The notes: generated from the letters alone by a model not told the origin. 64,000 nucleotides of DNA from Macrotrachela quadricornifera (GCA_022393335.1 JAJEKB010021120.1:41762-105761), one strand, 5' to 3'; counted from the first letter of the stretch, positions 1 to 11,571 are shown. Numbers and translations: made by a program.

Positions 1-147
1 TAAATGAGAAGATTTAGATTTTTAATCATATTGAAATAATTAAATTATTAATATATATATATTACGGTCCGTAACATATATTTATCATTTTAAATCGATA
101 ATATTGATAGATTATTTTCTTATTTTAAAATATAAAATTAGGCTTAC

Positions 148-440
148 ATTAGGATCAAATATTTGATCATTATTTTCATTCTGAGTAACAGCTTTCTTTC
201 GTCGCTTTTGTTCACTATAAATAAATCATAAATAATATAATCATTTTTTACTTACATAGTAGAATAAATATATTTTAAAAAAGATGTTTTATTATATTTT
301 GAATCGAATTTAATTCGATTTATTTTCAATCTGATAATGTATTATATGTCAAATAGATTCATGGGATATAACATACTTTTTACTAATTTTTTCTTGTATT
401 TCCGGTTGTTCTTCATGATTTTGATCAACAGGTGTCGCCA
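148..440 (-). CDS. Partial gene running off the left edge (two candidate exons)
   Basis: Two candidate exons lie on the minus strand, 377-440 and 148-214. Both have AG acceptors and GT donors (gtatgt, gtaagc), and the phases fit: the first ends with two bases of a codon and the second supplies the third. The joined reading frame is open and encodes a hydrophilic, Lys/Glu/Gln-rich stretch (ATPVDQNHEEQPEIQEK, then a KRRKK cluster and an acidic Asn-rich run). The first exon opens with TG-GCG, so an A from an upstream exon would make an ATG split by an intron. The rest of the gene lies left of base 1. The family is not recognised. It could be a chance open stretch. Confidence 0.35.
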
Positions 441-837
441 CTTAAAAATGATATAATTTAAATTTTTATTAAAAAATCATTGAAAATATTTATTTACTTC
501 TTTATTTATGTGAAACTTATACAAAAAATAATGCATTCTATCTATAGTATATATACATATTGATAGATAACGCAATATTAACATGGTTGCATCATAACTT
601 TATAACATGACAAGATAAAAATCATATTTCGTTTTATTTCATAAGACTTGAAAAAAAAGAGAAGAAAAGAAAAATTACCAGCGGAGTTAAAAAAAAAACA
701 AACGAAAGCTTAAATTTAAAACGTCTATCTCTAGTTTTGATTTACACAATAAACAATCATGGTAACGAATGACTAATGCACAAATCATCCAAAAAAAGGA
801 ATGCTTGATTACATGCAGAAATAAATCTCATTGATAT
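441..837. other. Intergenic, between left-edge gene and lunapark
   Basis: AT-rich DNA with A-runs and no convincing coding stretch. It should hold the 3' end of lunapark and the promoter or first exon of the left-edge gene. I see no clear regulatory motif. Confidence 0.5.
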
Positions 838-3219
838 TTAAGCCTTTTTTGATAAACTTTCTTCAGATGATGATAATCCTGAATTAAGTATTCGACGATT
901 TTCAACTGATGTAGAATTAGTTTGAGATTCATTAATATTATTCGAAGTTGGAACACGAATTGATCGATGTGTTATAGTAGATCCAGCACCTTTCGATTCA
1001 TTATCTATTTGATAAATAATATCTTGATAGTTTGTAATATAAAATATAAATAAAAATTATACCTTCATTATTATCAGATATTTCTGAAGCAGATCCTTCC
1101 ATACGTTCAGTAGTAGATTCATTTTGTGATTGATTTACTGACCTTGGTTGTGGATCATGAGCAACAATTTCACCATGAAAAACAGGTTTCTGTTTTCGAG
1201 CACTATTAAAATAATTACAATATGCACAACGAAAAGCTAAATATTAAAAAAAAAATAAATAAATATTTAATATTAAATTATTAATAATAATATTACATAT
1301 ATATTCAAATTCTTCTTCTAATGCCATGCCTACAAAAATAAAAAACAAAACTATCAATCCTAATATTTATTTTATTTAAAAGAATAACAAACCATTATGA
1401 CTGTTACATGATTTACAAATTAATGCATAGCTAAATAAAAGAAAGAATTAGTTAAATAAATATATATTAAAAAAAAAAGAAACAAATAAACCAAGTAAAA
1501 AATCATCTAATCCAAAATAAAAAAAAATAATAATAAACCTCATCCTATATCTAATAACTTTCTACCGAAATCGAAATTTCCATCGTTCATGTAAACGATT
1601 ATCACAAATTAAACTGTAAATATGCAAAACTTTAACTATTATTCATTTTTGAAAAAAAGAAGTCGTATGAAAAAGATGCTTATAACATTTCGAAGTAAAG
1701 TGATAAAGATCTACGGCTTTCATCGCTAGATAGAGGACATCAGGGCACGTAAGATCTTTAAAAAAAAGTCTGTGTTAGAATAAGCTTTAAAATTAAAAAA
1801 CCTAAAGTTTCCTTTTTGTCATAGGAAACCTATCTCTTCGAAAACATAGATTTACATGCCCTGATGTCCTCTATGCAACGATGAAAATTGTAGCTCTCTA
1901 TCAGTTTCTCTTCACAAGTTATAAATATTCTCCTCAAACGACTTTTTTTTTTCAAAAATGGATCTTAATTTTGAATATTTTTATAAGAATAAACACATAG
2001 GTAATCTCACCGTTTTGATGGACCATCGCCTACAATAACATCAAGAATTGCTCCCCAAAATGTTCGTTGTGGTGGTAATATTGCTCGTGGTAATTTACCA
2101 GGTGTAATATTTGCTAAATAATATTTGAAAAAACTTAATTTAATAAATTATATCAAACTAAAAAAATATACTAGGTAAACGATTTGGTCCATCGCTTGCT
2201 GGTGTTTGTGGATTAATTGTTTCTAACGTACCAATATTATTAGGCGGTGTAACTAAACGAAAATATTTATTAATTATTTTTTATTTATAAATATAAAGAA
2301 TATTTTACCAGAAACAACAGGTTTATCTGAACCAGGTACTGTAGGCTTGATTGATACACGTGGACGATCTATAAAAATTAATATTATTAAAATCGAAATT
2401 TGTATATACTTTTACTTTTCTTGTGAGACATACCTTTAGTAATATTATTGGTAGTTGTTGGTGGTTGAACTTCTGGTGTTACTTTTTCACCATATTTTTC
2501 TAAAAGAGATTTAGCTACTGCATATGTTTCCTTATTTTTCACTTCTTCGATCTAAAAAACAAAAATATTTCTGATTAAAATTATTTTAAGATATACAATT
2601 CTCACCAATTCTTGCTTTCGATCTTTGAACAATGCTAAACGATCTTCTACAAGAATTGAAATAAAAAAAAAATGATACTCTTTTCACTATCATATATATT
2701 CACTAACCTTTCATTTGAATACTTGTACGAAAACACCAACGAATAAGTTGATGTATTCCATAGAGTCTTTTTTTAAAGAATTATACAAATAAATTTTAAA
2801 AAATTCTAATTAAAACAATATAATAAACACTTACAAAAGTCCAAGTGTTGCAGAAATTAAAACTGCATAAATGCGATGAATATAATCATGTGAAAGAAAT
2901 AGCATATAATAAGCAATGTTCAAAATTAAATATCCAATTATAGCATAGATAGCGAACCATTTCGTCCATTTTCGTTGAAGTAGACGTGTTTCAGCTAAAC
3001 TCTGCTGTAAATGACTTAACTCCTATATAAATATATTCATAGAAAATGAATAGAATTTTTCAAAGAAAAATTTCAATCATACTGTATGAAGATCTTCAAG
3101 TTCTTCGGCAAGAGTTGCACGAAATTTCTATAAGATTTTAAAATAATTTCAAATGAAATTTAATAAGATATATAACATACAAATATTCGAAATTTAAATA
3201 ATCGCTGAAAAAAAGACAT
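838..3219 (-). CDS. LNPK: Lunapark, ER junction-shaping protein
   Basis: Lunapark sits at three-way junctions of the endoplasmic reticulum and stabilises the tubular network. The minus-strand gene starts ATG TCT TTT TTT CAG at 3219 and ends in TAA at 838, in about ten short exons. Seen in order: a short N-terminus; a basic/coiled segment (ELSHLQQSLAETRLLQRKW); two membrane segments separated by a short loop; a coiled coil (ALFKDRKQELIEEVKNKET, then YAVAKSLLEKYGEK); a Pro/Thr-rich linker; and the diagnostic lunapark domain, with a VGDGP motif followed by ALICKSCNSHNGMA, EEEFEYIAFRCAYC and NSARK. The two CxxC pairs form the zinc ribbon used in dimerisation. The C-terminus is acidic and Ser-rich, as in the family. 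The intron between the VGDGPSKR exon and the YALICK exon is 580 bases and contains a palindrome. Identification rests on motif order recalled from vertebrate lunapark. Confidence 0.93.
1431..2010 (-). other. Long lunapark intron carrying a palindromic element
   Basis: Donor GTGAG is at 2010-2006 and acceptor ends TTTAG at 1431. The phase is correct, joining R and Y of the zinc-ribbon domain. At 580 bases it is several times longer than the gene's other introns. The excess length is the inverted repeat at 1643-1962. Confidence 0.8.
1643..1962. repeat. Imperfect palindrome (foldback/MITE-like), P1
   Basis: The left arm starts catttttgaaaaaaagaag and the right arm ends with its near-complement, cttttttttttcaaaaatgg. 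Matches continue inward: atagaggacatcagggca on the left is mirrored by tgccctgatgtcctctat on the right. Each arm is about 140-150 bases around a short A-rich centre near 1790. No target-site duplication is obvious. There is no ORF, so the element would be non-autonomous. Confidence 0.8.
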
Positions 3220-3725
3220 TATTTAAGACGAAAAAGAGGGAGAAGAATAATCTATAAAAATAAAATAATGTACAATTTTTATATATGTATATATTTAAAA
3301 AAAATTATTTAGTACCTCTCTTTCTCGTGCGTCTATAGGCAAGAAATATATAAGAAAAAATGTCTGTCAACTAGTTGTGGTTTCTTTTTTTCCACATAAA
3401 AACGATCGGTTACAGCTGTCGTCAATTGATTTTTCTTGAAAAAAAAAAAATTGCCGAGTATTGTAGTCAGATGTTACGTTTATAATATAGAGAAAGAATA
3501 AATATGCAAGGGGTATGTTTGTTGTTGTTGTTTCTATTTTTGATGAAGTCTAATATGATTCATTTGGTTTGGTATGATTCAACCAATCCGTTTATTTTAT
3601 CATTCTATATTTTCTCTCTCTCTCTCTTTCTATCGTTTTTCTAATATTCATGTACCTCTATTATGGAATATTTAACATAAAATTTTTTCCCCAGTTTTAT
3701 ATCATATAGGAATCAACGTTGAACA
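3220..3725. promoter_or_regulatory. Divergent promoter region, lunapark / RRM-Tudor gene
   Basis: This 506-base spacer separates the lunapark start (minus) from the RRM-Tudor start (plus), so it should hold both promoters. It contains a CT-rich tract near 3612-3630. I see no clear TATA box or other core element. An ATG CAA GGG followed by gtatgt near 3503 could be part of a 5' non-coding or alternative first exon. Confidence 0.45.
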
Positions 3726-6700
3726 ATGAACGATTTTGGAAAGTAAATATATAAATATTAAAAAAATTTAATTATATTTTTCTTTATTAAAGACGTGTTA
3801 ATAGTATTATTATAAAAAATTTACCAACAAATTATAATGAAGTAAAATTTTTCTATTGTTAAAATTGAAAATTATTATTTTGTATATTTATGAATTTTAT
3901 TTTTAGACTCAACTTGAAGAACTTTTTTCAAAATTTGGTCGTATTGTATCAAGTAAAGTTTTACCAAGTAATCCAAATTTTGATGGTGGTTGTGGGTAAG
4001 AATTTTTACTTTAATTCTTTTCCTATTTTTTTTTTTTGTTTTTTAAATAATTTAGTTTTGTTAATTATGCTGAAGCAGATAGTTGTAATAAAGCTGTTGA
4101 AAATATGAATAATCATGTTATTGATCGATTTACATTACGTGTCAATCATTCATCAGTAAATATATTTATTTTATTTATTTAAAATAAATATAATTAATAT
4201 TTTTTTTAGTCACGAATGAATAATAATAGTAATAATAATAATAATAGTTTTGAACGAGTACAAAATGGATATAATCGTATTAATGGTGAAACAAATGATG
4301 AAAATAATGGTACATCATCACCTAGTATTCAAAATCGTTTTAGTGGTTTTCGACCAGCAAGTACACGTTCACCAACAAGTGTAACACCATCAAAAATAAA
4401 TGATCTATCTTTAAATACAAATGAATCAGATACATTGTTAAATAATAGTAATAATAAACCATTATGGAATAGTACGAATATTGAACAAAAAAATAATAAA
4501 AATTCATTTCAAAATGGTAGAAATAAAAATATTTTTTTATTTTTGATAAAAAAAAGGATTTTCTTTTCTTCTTTTTTAGAAATAACAACGAATGTTCTTG
4601 AACATGATTTATTTGTAACAAATAAAAATTATTGTGTTTATTTATCAAATCTTGAAGTACCTAATATAATATTTGCAGCAACATTAGATGATTATGTTAA
4701 TGCAACATTACTTATAACACAAATGAATAAACATGAACAACTTACAAAAGTTCAAGTAAATTCTTATAAATCCAAGTAAAGAAAAAAAATAAAATTCTAT
4801 TCTTTACAAAAAAAAAAAACAAACATTATTTTATTTTTAAATAGACCAATTGTTGGACAATGTTGTGCTGCACTTTTTAATGGAGATTGGTATCGAGCTC
4901 GAATACTAGAAACTGACGAAAATCGTGTTCATGTTCAATATATTGATTGGTAAAATTTTTGCTTTTTAATTTTCAATATTTTACATATCTATATTTAAAT
5001 TAGGGGAAATACTGGATGGTGTGATTCAATTCTTGAGATTCGACCATTACCAAAAGAGTAAATATTATTCAAACTTAGATATAAACAATAGCGGAGTCCT
5101 CTGTACGAATTTTTAAGTTTTCCCTAGCGATTAAAATATACGTATTAAATATTCTGCTAAGGAGAACAAAAATTCACAGAAGGAACTGACGAGAGAATCT
5201 CTCCAGATGAAGCTTTATGTTTAACGTGATATCTTGTCCATATCTAGAGCTTAGTAAAACTAGAAAATCTCGAAAAGAACTTAGATTTCTGGTCCTTACT
5301 TTGTAAGTTATAAATATTTTAGTACCATTATGGCCTTATGCTACGTACTTTCGAAAAATTTCACATTGAAGATTTTGCTGACAGATTAATCTGATAGATA
5401 TACGATTATTTCGAAAGTTTCAAGAAAAATAAATGTGTTCTTCTCAAAATATTCAATTGGCAAAAAATCAGCATTTGTCATTGAAGAAATTCAATAATTT
5501 AGTTTGTTGTAAACTCAATATTTTGAGAAAGATACATTCATTTTTGTTGAAATTTTCAAGGCGATCATATATCATATCTATCGATCGACAAAATCTTCGA
5601 TGTAAAATATTTCGAAAGTAGGTAGTATACGACCATAATGGGACTAAAACACTCAAAATTCAAAAAGTAACTATCACAAACCTAAATTCTTTTGAAGGTT
5701 TTCTATTTTTACTAAGCTCTAGATATAGACAAAATATCACGCTTAACGCGAAGCTTCACCTCGAAAATCACTTCTTATTCTCTTTCGACTTCGTCATTGG
5801 ATATAAATCTTTTAATGGTTTATTATTATAAAATTCTTCTTATTTAGATATTATAAAGATCCTGTATTATGTGTTAAATGTATTTTGGATGGAGTACCAA
5901 ATCAAGAAAAATTATCCGATGAACAAACAAATGCTATTCTTGAAATACTTGGTAAATAAAAATGAGAGAAAAATTTTGATTTAGAATTTGTGGTAATATT
6001 TTAGTTCTTGATGTTAAACTTGAAATGACTGTATTACGTATTGAAAATAATATTCCATATGTTCAACTCAATTTAGGTGAACGAAATTTAAATACTGAAA
6101 TATGTGGAATATTACCACAATCAACAGTACCAACAACAGTAATAAAATAAAAACTAAAATTTAAAAATAATTTCTTGTTGTTGCTTTTTGTTTTTATCTT
6201 TCAATAGATGTCACCAAAATTAAATAATGAAATAACTAACTTTGATTCAAATAAACCTATAATGAATATATCGGAAAATCATACTGTACAATTAACAACA
6301 GTTGATACTGAATCCGAATGTTTTCATGTATTATTAATGCGTGATTGTCTTTCAACAATTATGAATGTACTTAAAGATTGGGATGTTAATAAACAACCAT
6401 TAACTATTCAACCAAAACCCAATATGCTTGTTTGTGCACAATATGATGGTGATGATCTTTGGTATCGAGCATGGATTGAAAGTGTTACTGGTATGAAATT
6501 CTATTTGTTGAGTTTGAATTAATATTGAAATTTTTTTTTTATTTTATTAGAAACTGGTTTTCTTGTATATTTTGTTGATTTTGGTAATGAAGAAGTTGTT
6601 TCAATTGATCGTCTTAGTGAATGTCCAGATGTTTTACGTACTATTCCATGGCAAAGTGTACAAATTAAATTAGCTAATATTAAATTAACTGATGATGAAC

Positions 6701-7677
6701 GTTATTTACTTTTAAGAAAATTTGAAACTGATCGACTTGATATGAAAATTCTTTCAAAAAATCACGATATTTATTCAGTTGAATTACTTAATAATGGAAA
6801 ATCTCTTACTGAATATATGTTCGAATTACGAAAAAATAACGAACAACAAGTACAAAATACATTGATAACTAATGAAGTTTGTTTAATATTAAATTTGAAA
6901 ATATATATGAAAGATAAATTGATTTATTTGATTATAGATATCAAAAGAACCTGTTGTTGAACTAATTGAAAAATCTGTACCCAAAGTAGTAACACCAACA
7001 CCGATAACAACGGTTGAAAATATTCCACCAGTACTTCACGAAAGTAAGTTAATAGCATATTCATAAAATTTTCTTGAGACTTCAAAAATGAATTGTTGCT
7101 GAATTATGAATTGCAAAAATCGAATAACTGCACAAATACTTTTACCGACCATTTAAAATAAAAAAAAAAGTCTATTTCTGTCACTTTATTTATTTACTTA
7201 AAAAATATAATATGCATTGATTCAGAATTTGATAAAAGTTTCTAGTTTTTAAAGCTTGAAAATATAGTTGAAATAAAAAACCCACTAATCATTTGATACT
7301 AGAGAAATGTCTTCATTAATATTCGAAAGAATAATTTTGTATCAATATATAACTTATTATTAGATGTACGACCAGTTTCGTTGCCTACTCAATCGGTTCT
7401 CAATGAAACAAAACGACCTGTTGAAATAAACAATAGCAAGATTTTACCATCACAACCACCATTATCTACTACTACTACTACTACAAAGCCATCTACTACC
7501 TCTGATATAACAACTAAATCAATGTCACTCAATGAGCAAAATAATAATAATAGTATTTTTAATGATAATTTAATAACCATGATAACTGAACAACGTCGAC
7601 AAAATCGTTTACTGGAACAAGTTATTGCAGCAATTAATACAACTAATGCTCTTCTTACACAACTTGTTCAACGTTAA
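3726..7677 (+). CDS. RRM and double-Tudor protein (TDRD10-like)
   Basis: Fourteen exons give a 727-residue protein: 3726-3742, 3793-3841, 3907-3995, 4056-4155, 4210-4516, 4580-4775, 4845-4949, 5004-5057, 5848-5951, 6005-6138, 6208-6490, 6551-6876, 6938-7043, 7364-7677. All phases agree. Residues about 5-85 form an RNA-recognition motif with RNP2 SIIIKNLP and RNP1-like GGCGFVNY. An Asn/Ser-rich linker follows. Tudor domain 1 (about 253-305) reads PIVGQCCAALFNGDWYRARI, then VQYIDWGNTGW. Tudor domain 2 (about 455-510) reads MLVCAQYDGDDLWYRAWIES, then LVYFVDFGNEEVV. The C-terminus is Thr-rich and ends in a probable coiled coil (EQRRQNRLLEQVIAAIN). Tudor domains of this extended type read methylated arginine, commonly on Piwi proteins, and RRM plus Tudor is the TDRD10 architecture. 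A germline or small-RNA role is inferred. One 790-base intron contains palindrome P2. Confidence 0.88.
5058..5847 (+). other. Long RRM-Tudor gene intron carrying a palindrome
   Basis: The donor is gtaaat after AAA GA, and the acceptor tttag precedes A TAT TAT, keeping the frame (E Y Y). At 790 bases it is the longest intron of this gene. Nearly all of it is made of inverted repeats. Confidence 0.8.
5188..5798. repeat. Large imperfect palindrome, P2
   Basis: Long arms mirror each other around a centre near 5490. The block tctagagcttagtaaaa on the left is matched by ttttactaagctctaga on the right. Further in, accattatggc pairs with the block around gaccataatggg, and ttctcaaaatattcaa with atattttgagaaa. 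The arms are about 280-300 bases each and diverged, roughly three quarters matching by eye. A smaller nested inverted repeat lies just outside on the left at about 5092-5190 (ctgtacgaatttttaag against gaacaaaaattcacag). Confidence 0.8.
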
Positions 7678-8151
7678 AAATAAAATCGTATTTATTAACT
7701 TATTTATACATAGATATGCACGTTCAGATATATATTCTAATTGTATTAGAAAATCTAGTCATTTATTGCTTTCATATATAGACAGTGTGCATTTTTGGTT
7801 TCCTCTTTTTTTTTGACTTTCATTCTTTATTTAACTTTTTTTTTTTGTAGTGAAATCATGACGCAAAATCATCATAGTAACTCAGATAGGATATCTTTAT
7901 GTATAGATTCATTATTTTGTTGTTTTTCTTTTTTTTTATTTCTTTCATTTTGTTATTATTTTTGTCTTTCTTTGTTATGATTATCATGTATAGTTTAAGA
8001 ATGATGAACGGATGTTTCTTTTTTTGATTTTGAATACTTAAAAACATACGAAAAAAAAGTCATCATTTGTTAGAATAAAAAGAATATGAAAAACAAATAA
8101 AGTATATATATCTATGTTTTATAGATAAAATAAATAGAGATTATTTATAAA
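7678..8151. other. Spacer after RRM-Tudor gene
   Basis: T-rich tracts and the 3' untranslated region of the upstream gene. An AATAAA sits near 8095. No coding stretch is convincing. The following gene starts at 8152. Confidence 0.5.
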
Positions 8152-9662
8152 ATGAACACATTAGTCAATAGGTTCTTTCCATCAATCTCAAAAGTTTTAT
8201 TGAAAAGTAGGCATTTTTATATTATATAATCACTTTAGCTTTACTAACAGCTATTTTATTAATATAGAAGATCTAAACTTTTTCAAACAAGAAAGAAATC
8301 GCTAATCAGCTTTAAATGGATGCTAGCTTTGTATTAGATCATTGAATAATTGGAAGGACGATGTGAAATCTCTTATTTTAATTTTCTTCTTAATAATGTT
8401 GACTCGAAAGAGGAAGAATTTTTTTTTCTAAATATATTCAAAATTCATAGCAGTATCAAGTTTTAGCTAAATTAGTTTACTTGTTTATCAGTATCATTAA
8501 ATAGATCTAATCCTTTTTTTAAGATCATATAGGTCATCGAGCCTTTTCATCGATCAAAAATATCAGTCATAAAAACAAAGAACTCATTGTTTTGGGTCAT
8601 GGTAATCCAGATACAGATGCTATAACTGCAGCAATAGTTTACGCTGATTTTCTTAATCGAACGAATGTCAGTGCTAAAGCTTATCGTCTTGGTAATCTCA
8701 ATAATGAAACAAAATTTGTGCTTAAAAAAGCTGGAGTAAAAGAACCGGATATGTTACCAGATAATATACCTAATGGAACAGAAGTTGCATTGGTTGATCA
8801 TAATGAAAGTAATTATTTATTTTATTTATTTAAAAAGTTTTCTATTTTAACTTTAGGTCAACAATCGATGAAAAATGTGAAGAAAATGCGTGTTACTCAT
8901 GTTATTGATCATCATAAACTGGGTGATTTAACAACTTCTGAACCAGTTTATTTACGTTTTGAACCTGTAGGATGTACTGCAACAATTTTAACAAAATTAT
9001 ATCGTGAAAATAATTTGGATATTGATCAAAAAATGGCTTTTCTACTAATTAGTGCTATTCTTAGTGATACACTTCATTTTCGGTAATTTATAAAAGAAAA
9101 AAAGAATATGATATTCTGAAAGAATAAATTCATATTTAGTGAAGATTAACAAGATATATTTTATATTTGTCTTTTTTATAGATCACCAACAACGACAAAT
9201 GATGATCAAAAAATGTTAGAATATCTTATTCCATTTGCTAAAATCGATGATGTAAAATCATATGCTAAACAAATGTTTGAAGCCAAAAGTGATTTAACAG
9301 GATTCTCACCAAAAGAAATTCTTTTTCTTGATTATAAAACATATACTTTCAATAATGAAAAATGGGGAATAGCCACAAGTGAAACATGTGTCTTAGATAA
9401 AATGCTTGAACGAAAAGATGAATTACTGAAAGAAATGCAAGAAGAAAAAAAGAGAAATAATTTAGAAGGTATTCTATTTTCAATTGTCGATATAATTAAA
9501 GAAAAAAATTTAACATTAATTCTTGGTGAAATTGAAGAAAAAGTAGTACAAAAAGCATTCAAAGTGAATGTTAAAAATCATATTGCTGATCTTGGATCAA
9601 GAGTTAGTCGAAAGAAACAAATTATTCCGCCACTTGAAGCATATTTTAATGAAAACTCTTAA
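8152..9662 (+). CDS. Family II (DHH) inorganic pyrophosphatase, mitochondrial-type leader
   Basis: Hydrolyses pyrophosphate to phosphate with manganese or cobalt. Four exons (8152-8206, 8533-8808, 8857-9082, 9182-9662) give 345 residues. Exon 1 encodes a leader rich in Arg, Lys, Ser and hydrophobics (MNTLVNRFFPSISKVLLK) that runs into SHRAFSSIKNISHKNKELIV; this looks like a mitochondrial presequence. The catalytic domain then opens with LGHGNPDTDA (family motif GHxNPDTD), followed by VALVDHNE, THVIDHHKL (DHH), EPVGCTATI and SAILSDTLHFRSPT. The C-terminal DHHA2 half ends with a basic GSRVSRKKQ, matching the usual SRKKQ substrate loop. Family II enzymes are typical of bacteria; animals normally use the unrelated family I enzyme. 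Horizontal origin is inferred, with introns and a leader acquired later. SURF1 follows 131 bases downstream. Confidence 0.9.
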
Positions 9663-9787
9663 ACGTATGCGATCTTATTTTCATTCCAATATAAGCAATA
9701 TCTTTCTATTTTTGTTTAATAAATATATAAGTATTAATTTCATTACTTATTCCAGCATCTTTATATAGAAATATATTCTTTATGATA

Positions 9788-9793
9788 TTCTAG
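9788..9793 (+). other. Acceptor-like site directly before the SURF1 ATG
   Basis: The sequence attctag abuts the ATG at 9794, with a T-rich stretch upstream. A 3' splice site touching a start codon, only 131 bases after the preceding stop, is what a spliced-leader acceptor inside a polycistronic unit looks like. It could instead be the end of a 5' UTR intron. Confidence 0.4.
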
Positions 9794-11571
9794 ATGATTT
9801 CACAAAAATTTCTTTTCGTTCGACCATATGTATCGAACCAATTATCAGTATTTCGACGTATTCATACCAGTAAATCAATGTACCAATCGCATAATCGACC
9901 TTTTACTTTATCAAAACGAAATAGAAAAGATAAAATTGATAGTGGTGCCATGTTTTTACTCGTATGTTTTTTAAAGTATTCATATGTTTAATAATTCTTT
10001 GTCTCGACATATTTACAATTCGATTCATTTAGATAATTCCCGTAAGTGCATTTGCATTAGGTTGTTGGCAAGTTAGTCGTCGAAAATGGAAAATCAATTT
10101 GATTGAAACATTAAAGTCACGTACACACGCTGAACCTATCTCATTATTGGAAAAGTGAGTAGATAATAGTTATTGAAAAACTATTATTTGAAAATATATA
10201 TTATTTATTTCATTTTAATTTCTCATTAACATTTGGCATTAAGAATTCCAAAACTAATGCGATTTATTAAATTTTAGTTTAGATCGTTTGCCTGAATTAG
10301 AATACTATCCGCTTCGTGTTCGAGGTAAATTTGATCATTCACGTGAAATTCTTATTGAACCTCGTTCACGTCTTGATAATGTTGCTCATGAAAGTCAAGC
10401 TAGTTCACGACAAATGCCTACTACACAGGCAACTGGTGCTCATGTTATCACACCATTTAGAGTTGCGAATCGAAAGTGAGTAATTATATTTTGCTTATTT
10501 CTTGATGTAAAAACTTTTATAGTTATGATATTCTTGTCAATCGTGGTTTTGTTCCAATCGACTTACGAGATCCAACTACTCGAATAGCTGGACAGGTAGA
10601 AGAGAGTTGAAAATAAAAGTATATATATATATGTTTAAATATTTGACCTTATCAGATTGAAGAGGAACATGAAATTATTGGATTACTTCGATCAACAGAT
10701 CATGTAAGTTGTTTCACACTATAAAAACGAATGAATATCCTGATGATCTATATTATTTATATTTAGTTGAATGCAATGTGGAACAAAAATGAACCATCAA
10801 AACATATTTGGCGTACACGTGATGTAGTCGAAATGGCTGCTGCTCTTAGAACGGCACCCATTTTTATTGATGAAGTCAAAAGTATTTTCTATAATTTTAT
10901 GAAAATTTTAGTTTTTTTCAAGTTCATAACATCTATTCTTATACTAGAGTTGTATATATATCAGTTTCACTATAAACAAAGGAAAATGAAAAGCAAAAGA
11001 ATGGTTACTTTTTTTTTACCAAGGAAAAACAATAAATCGAATGATTCAGAAACCCGTATTTGTTTCTCAAATTGTATAATTATATAATTTGAAGGAAAAT
11101 TTTTCACCCTCAAGAAATATATTTCTATTCTGTCTGTTTTAGTTTCTTCTATTTAAACACTTTGATTTTTCAGTAACATGGAATAAGATGTATCTCATGA
11201 TATCATAGGTTTTTTTGCCAACTATATAGAAAATTGTTGTAAGAAAAAAGTCTATTAATAGCTAATAGTGCTGTTTATAAAATGGAAAAAGAATTTTTAA
11301 ATACTTATCTATATCAGACGATCATATCTTCATCACCGTGATGAATTGAAATTATATATTTAAAAGTATTATCTTATTTTAGGCACATCTGTTTCGGGTG
11401 GTCCAATTGGTGGTCAAACAAATGTTCAACTGCGGAATGAACATCTTTCATATATTGCTACGTGGTAATGATAATTAATGTTTCAAGAACACTGGCATTC
11501 TATATTTATTTTTCAGGTTTTCCCTTTCGGCTTTCACATCTTTCATGTGGCTTCGGAAATATGTCTTATGA
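9794..11571 (+). CDS. SURF1: SURF1, cytochrome c oxidase assembly factor
   Basis: SURF1 is a mitochondrial inner-membrane protein that helps insert heme a into cytochrome c oxidase. About eight exons run from ATG 9794 to TGA 11569-11571. Residues 1-45 form a basic, Ser/Arg-rich presequence ([15 protein letters not shown]). The first membrane helix runs directly into the family signature [13 protein letters not shown]. Next come [17 protein letters not shown], the EILIEPRS segment, HVITPFRV and [15 protein letters not shown]. The C-terminus has [20 protein letters not shown], then IATW and a second helix ([17 protein letters not shown]). The family pattern GGP-GGQT-LRNEHLxYxxTW is complete. 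Intron 10880-11383, about 500 bases, shows nothing recognisable. The preceding gene also encodes a predicted mitochondrial protein. Confidence 0.93.

Noticed and set aside
4340..4648. Minus-strand open frame opposite the Tudor gene
   Set aside because: Tyr/Leu/Phe-rich shadow of the Asn-rich coding exon on the other strand; no start or splice context.
7795..8047. Overlapping Phe/Ser-rich and Lys-rich open frames
   Set aside because: Low-complexity translation of T-runs in the 3' flank of the RRM-Tudor gene.
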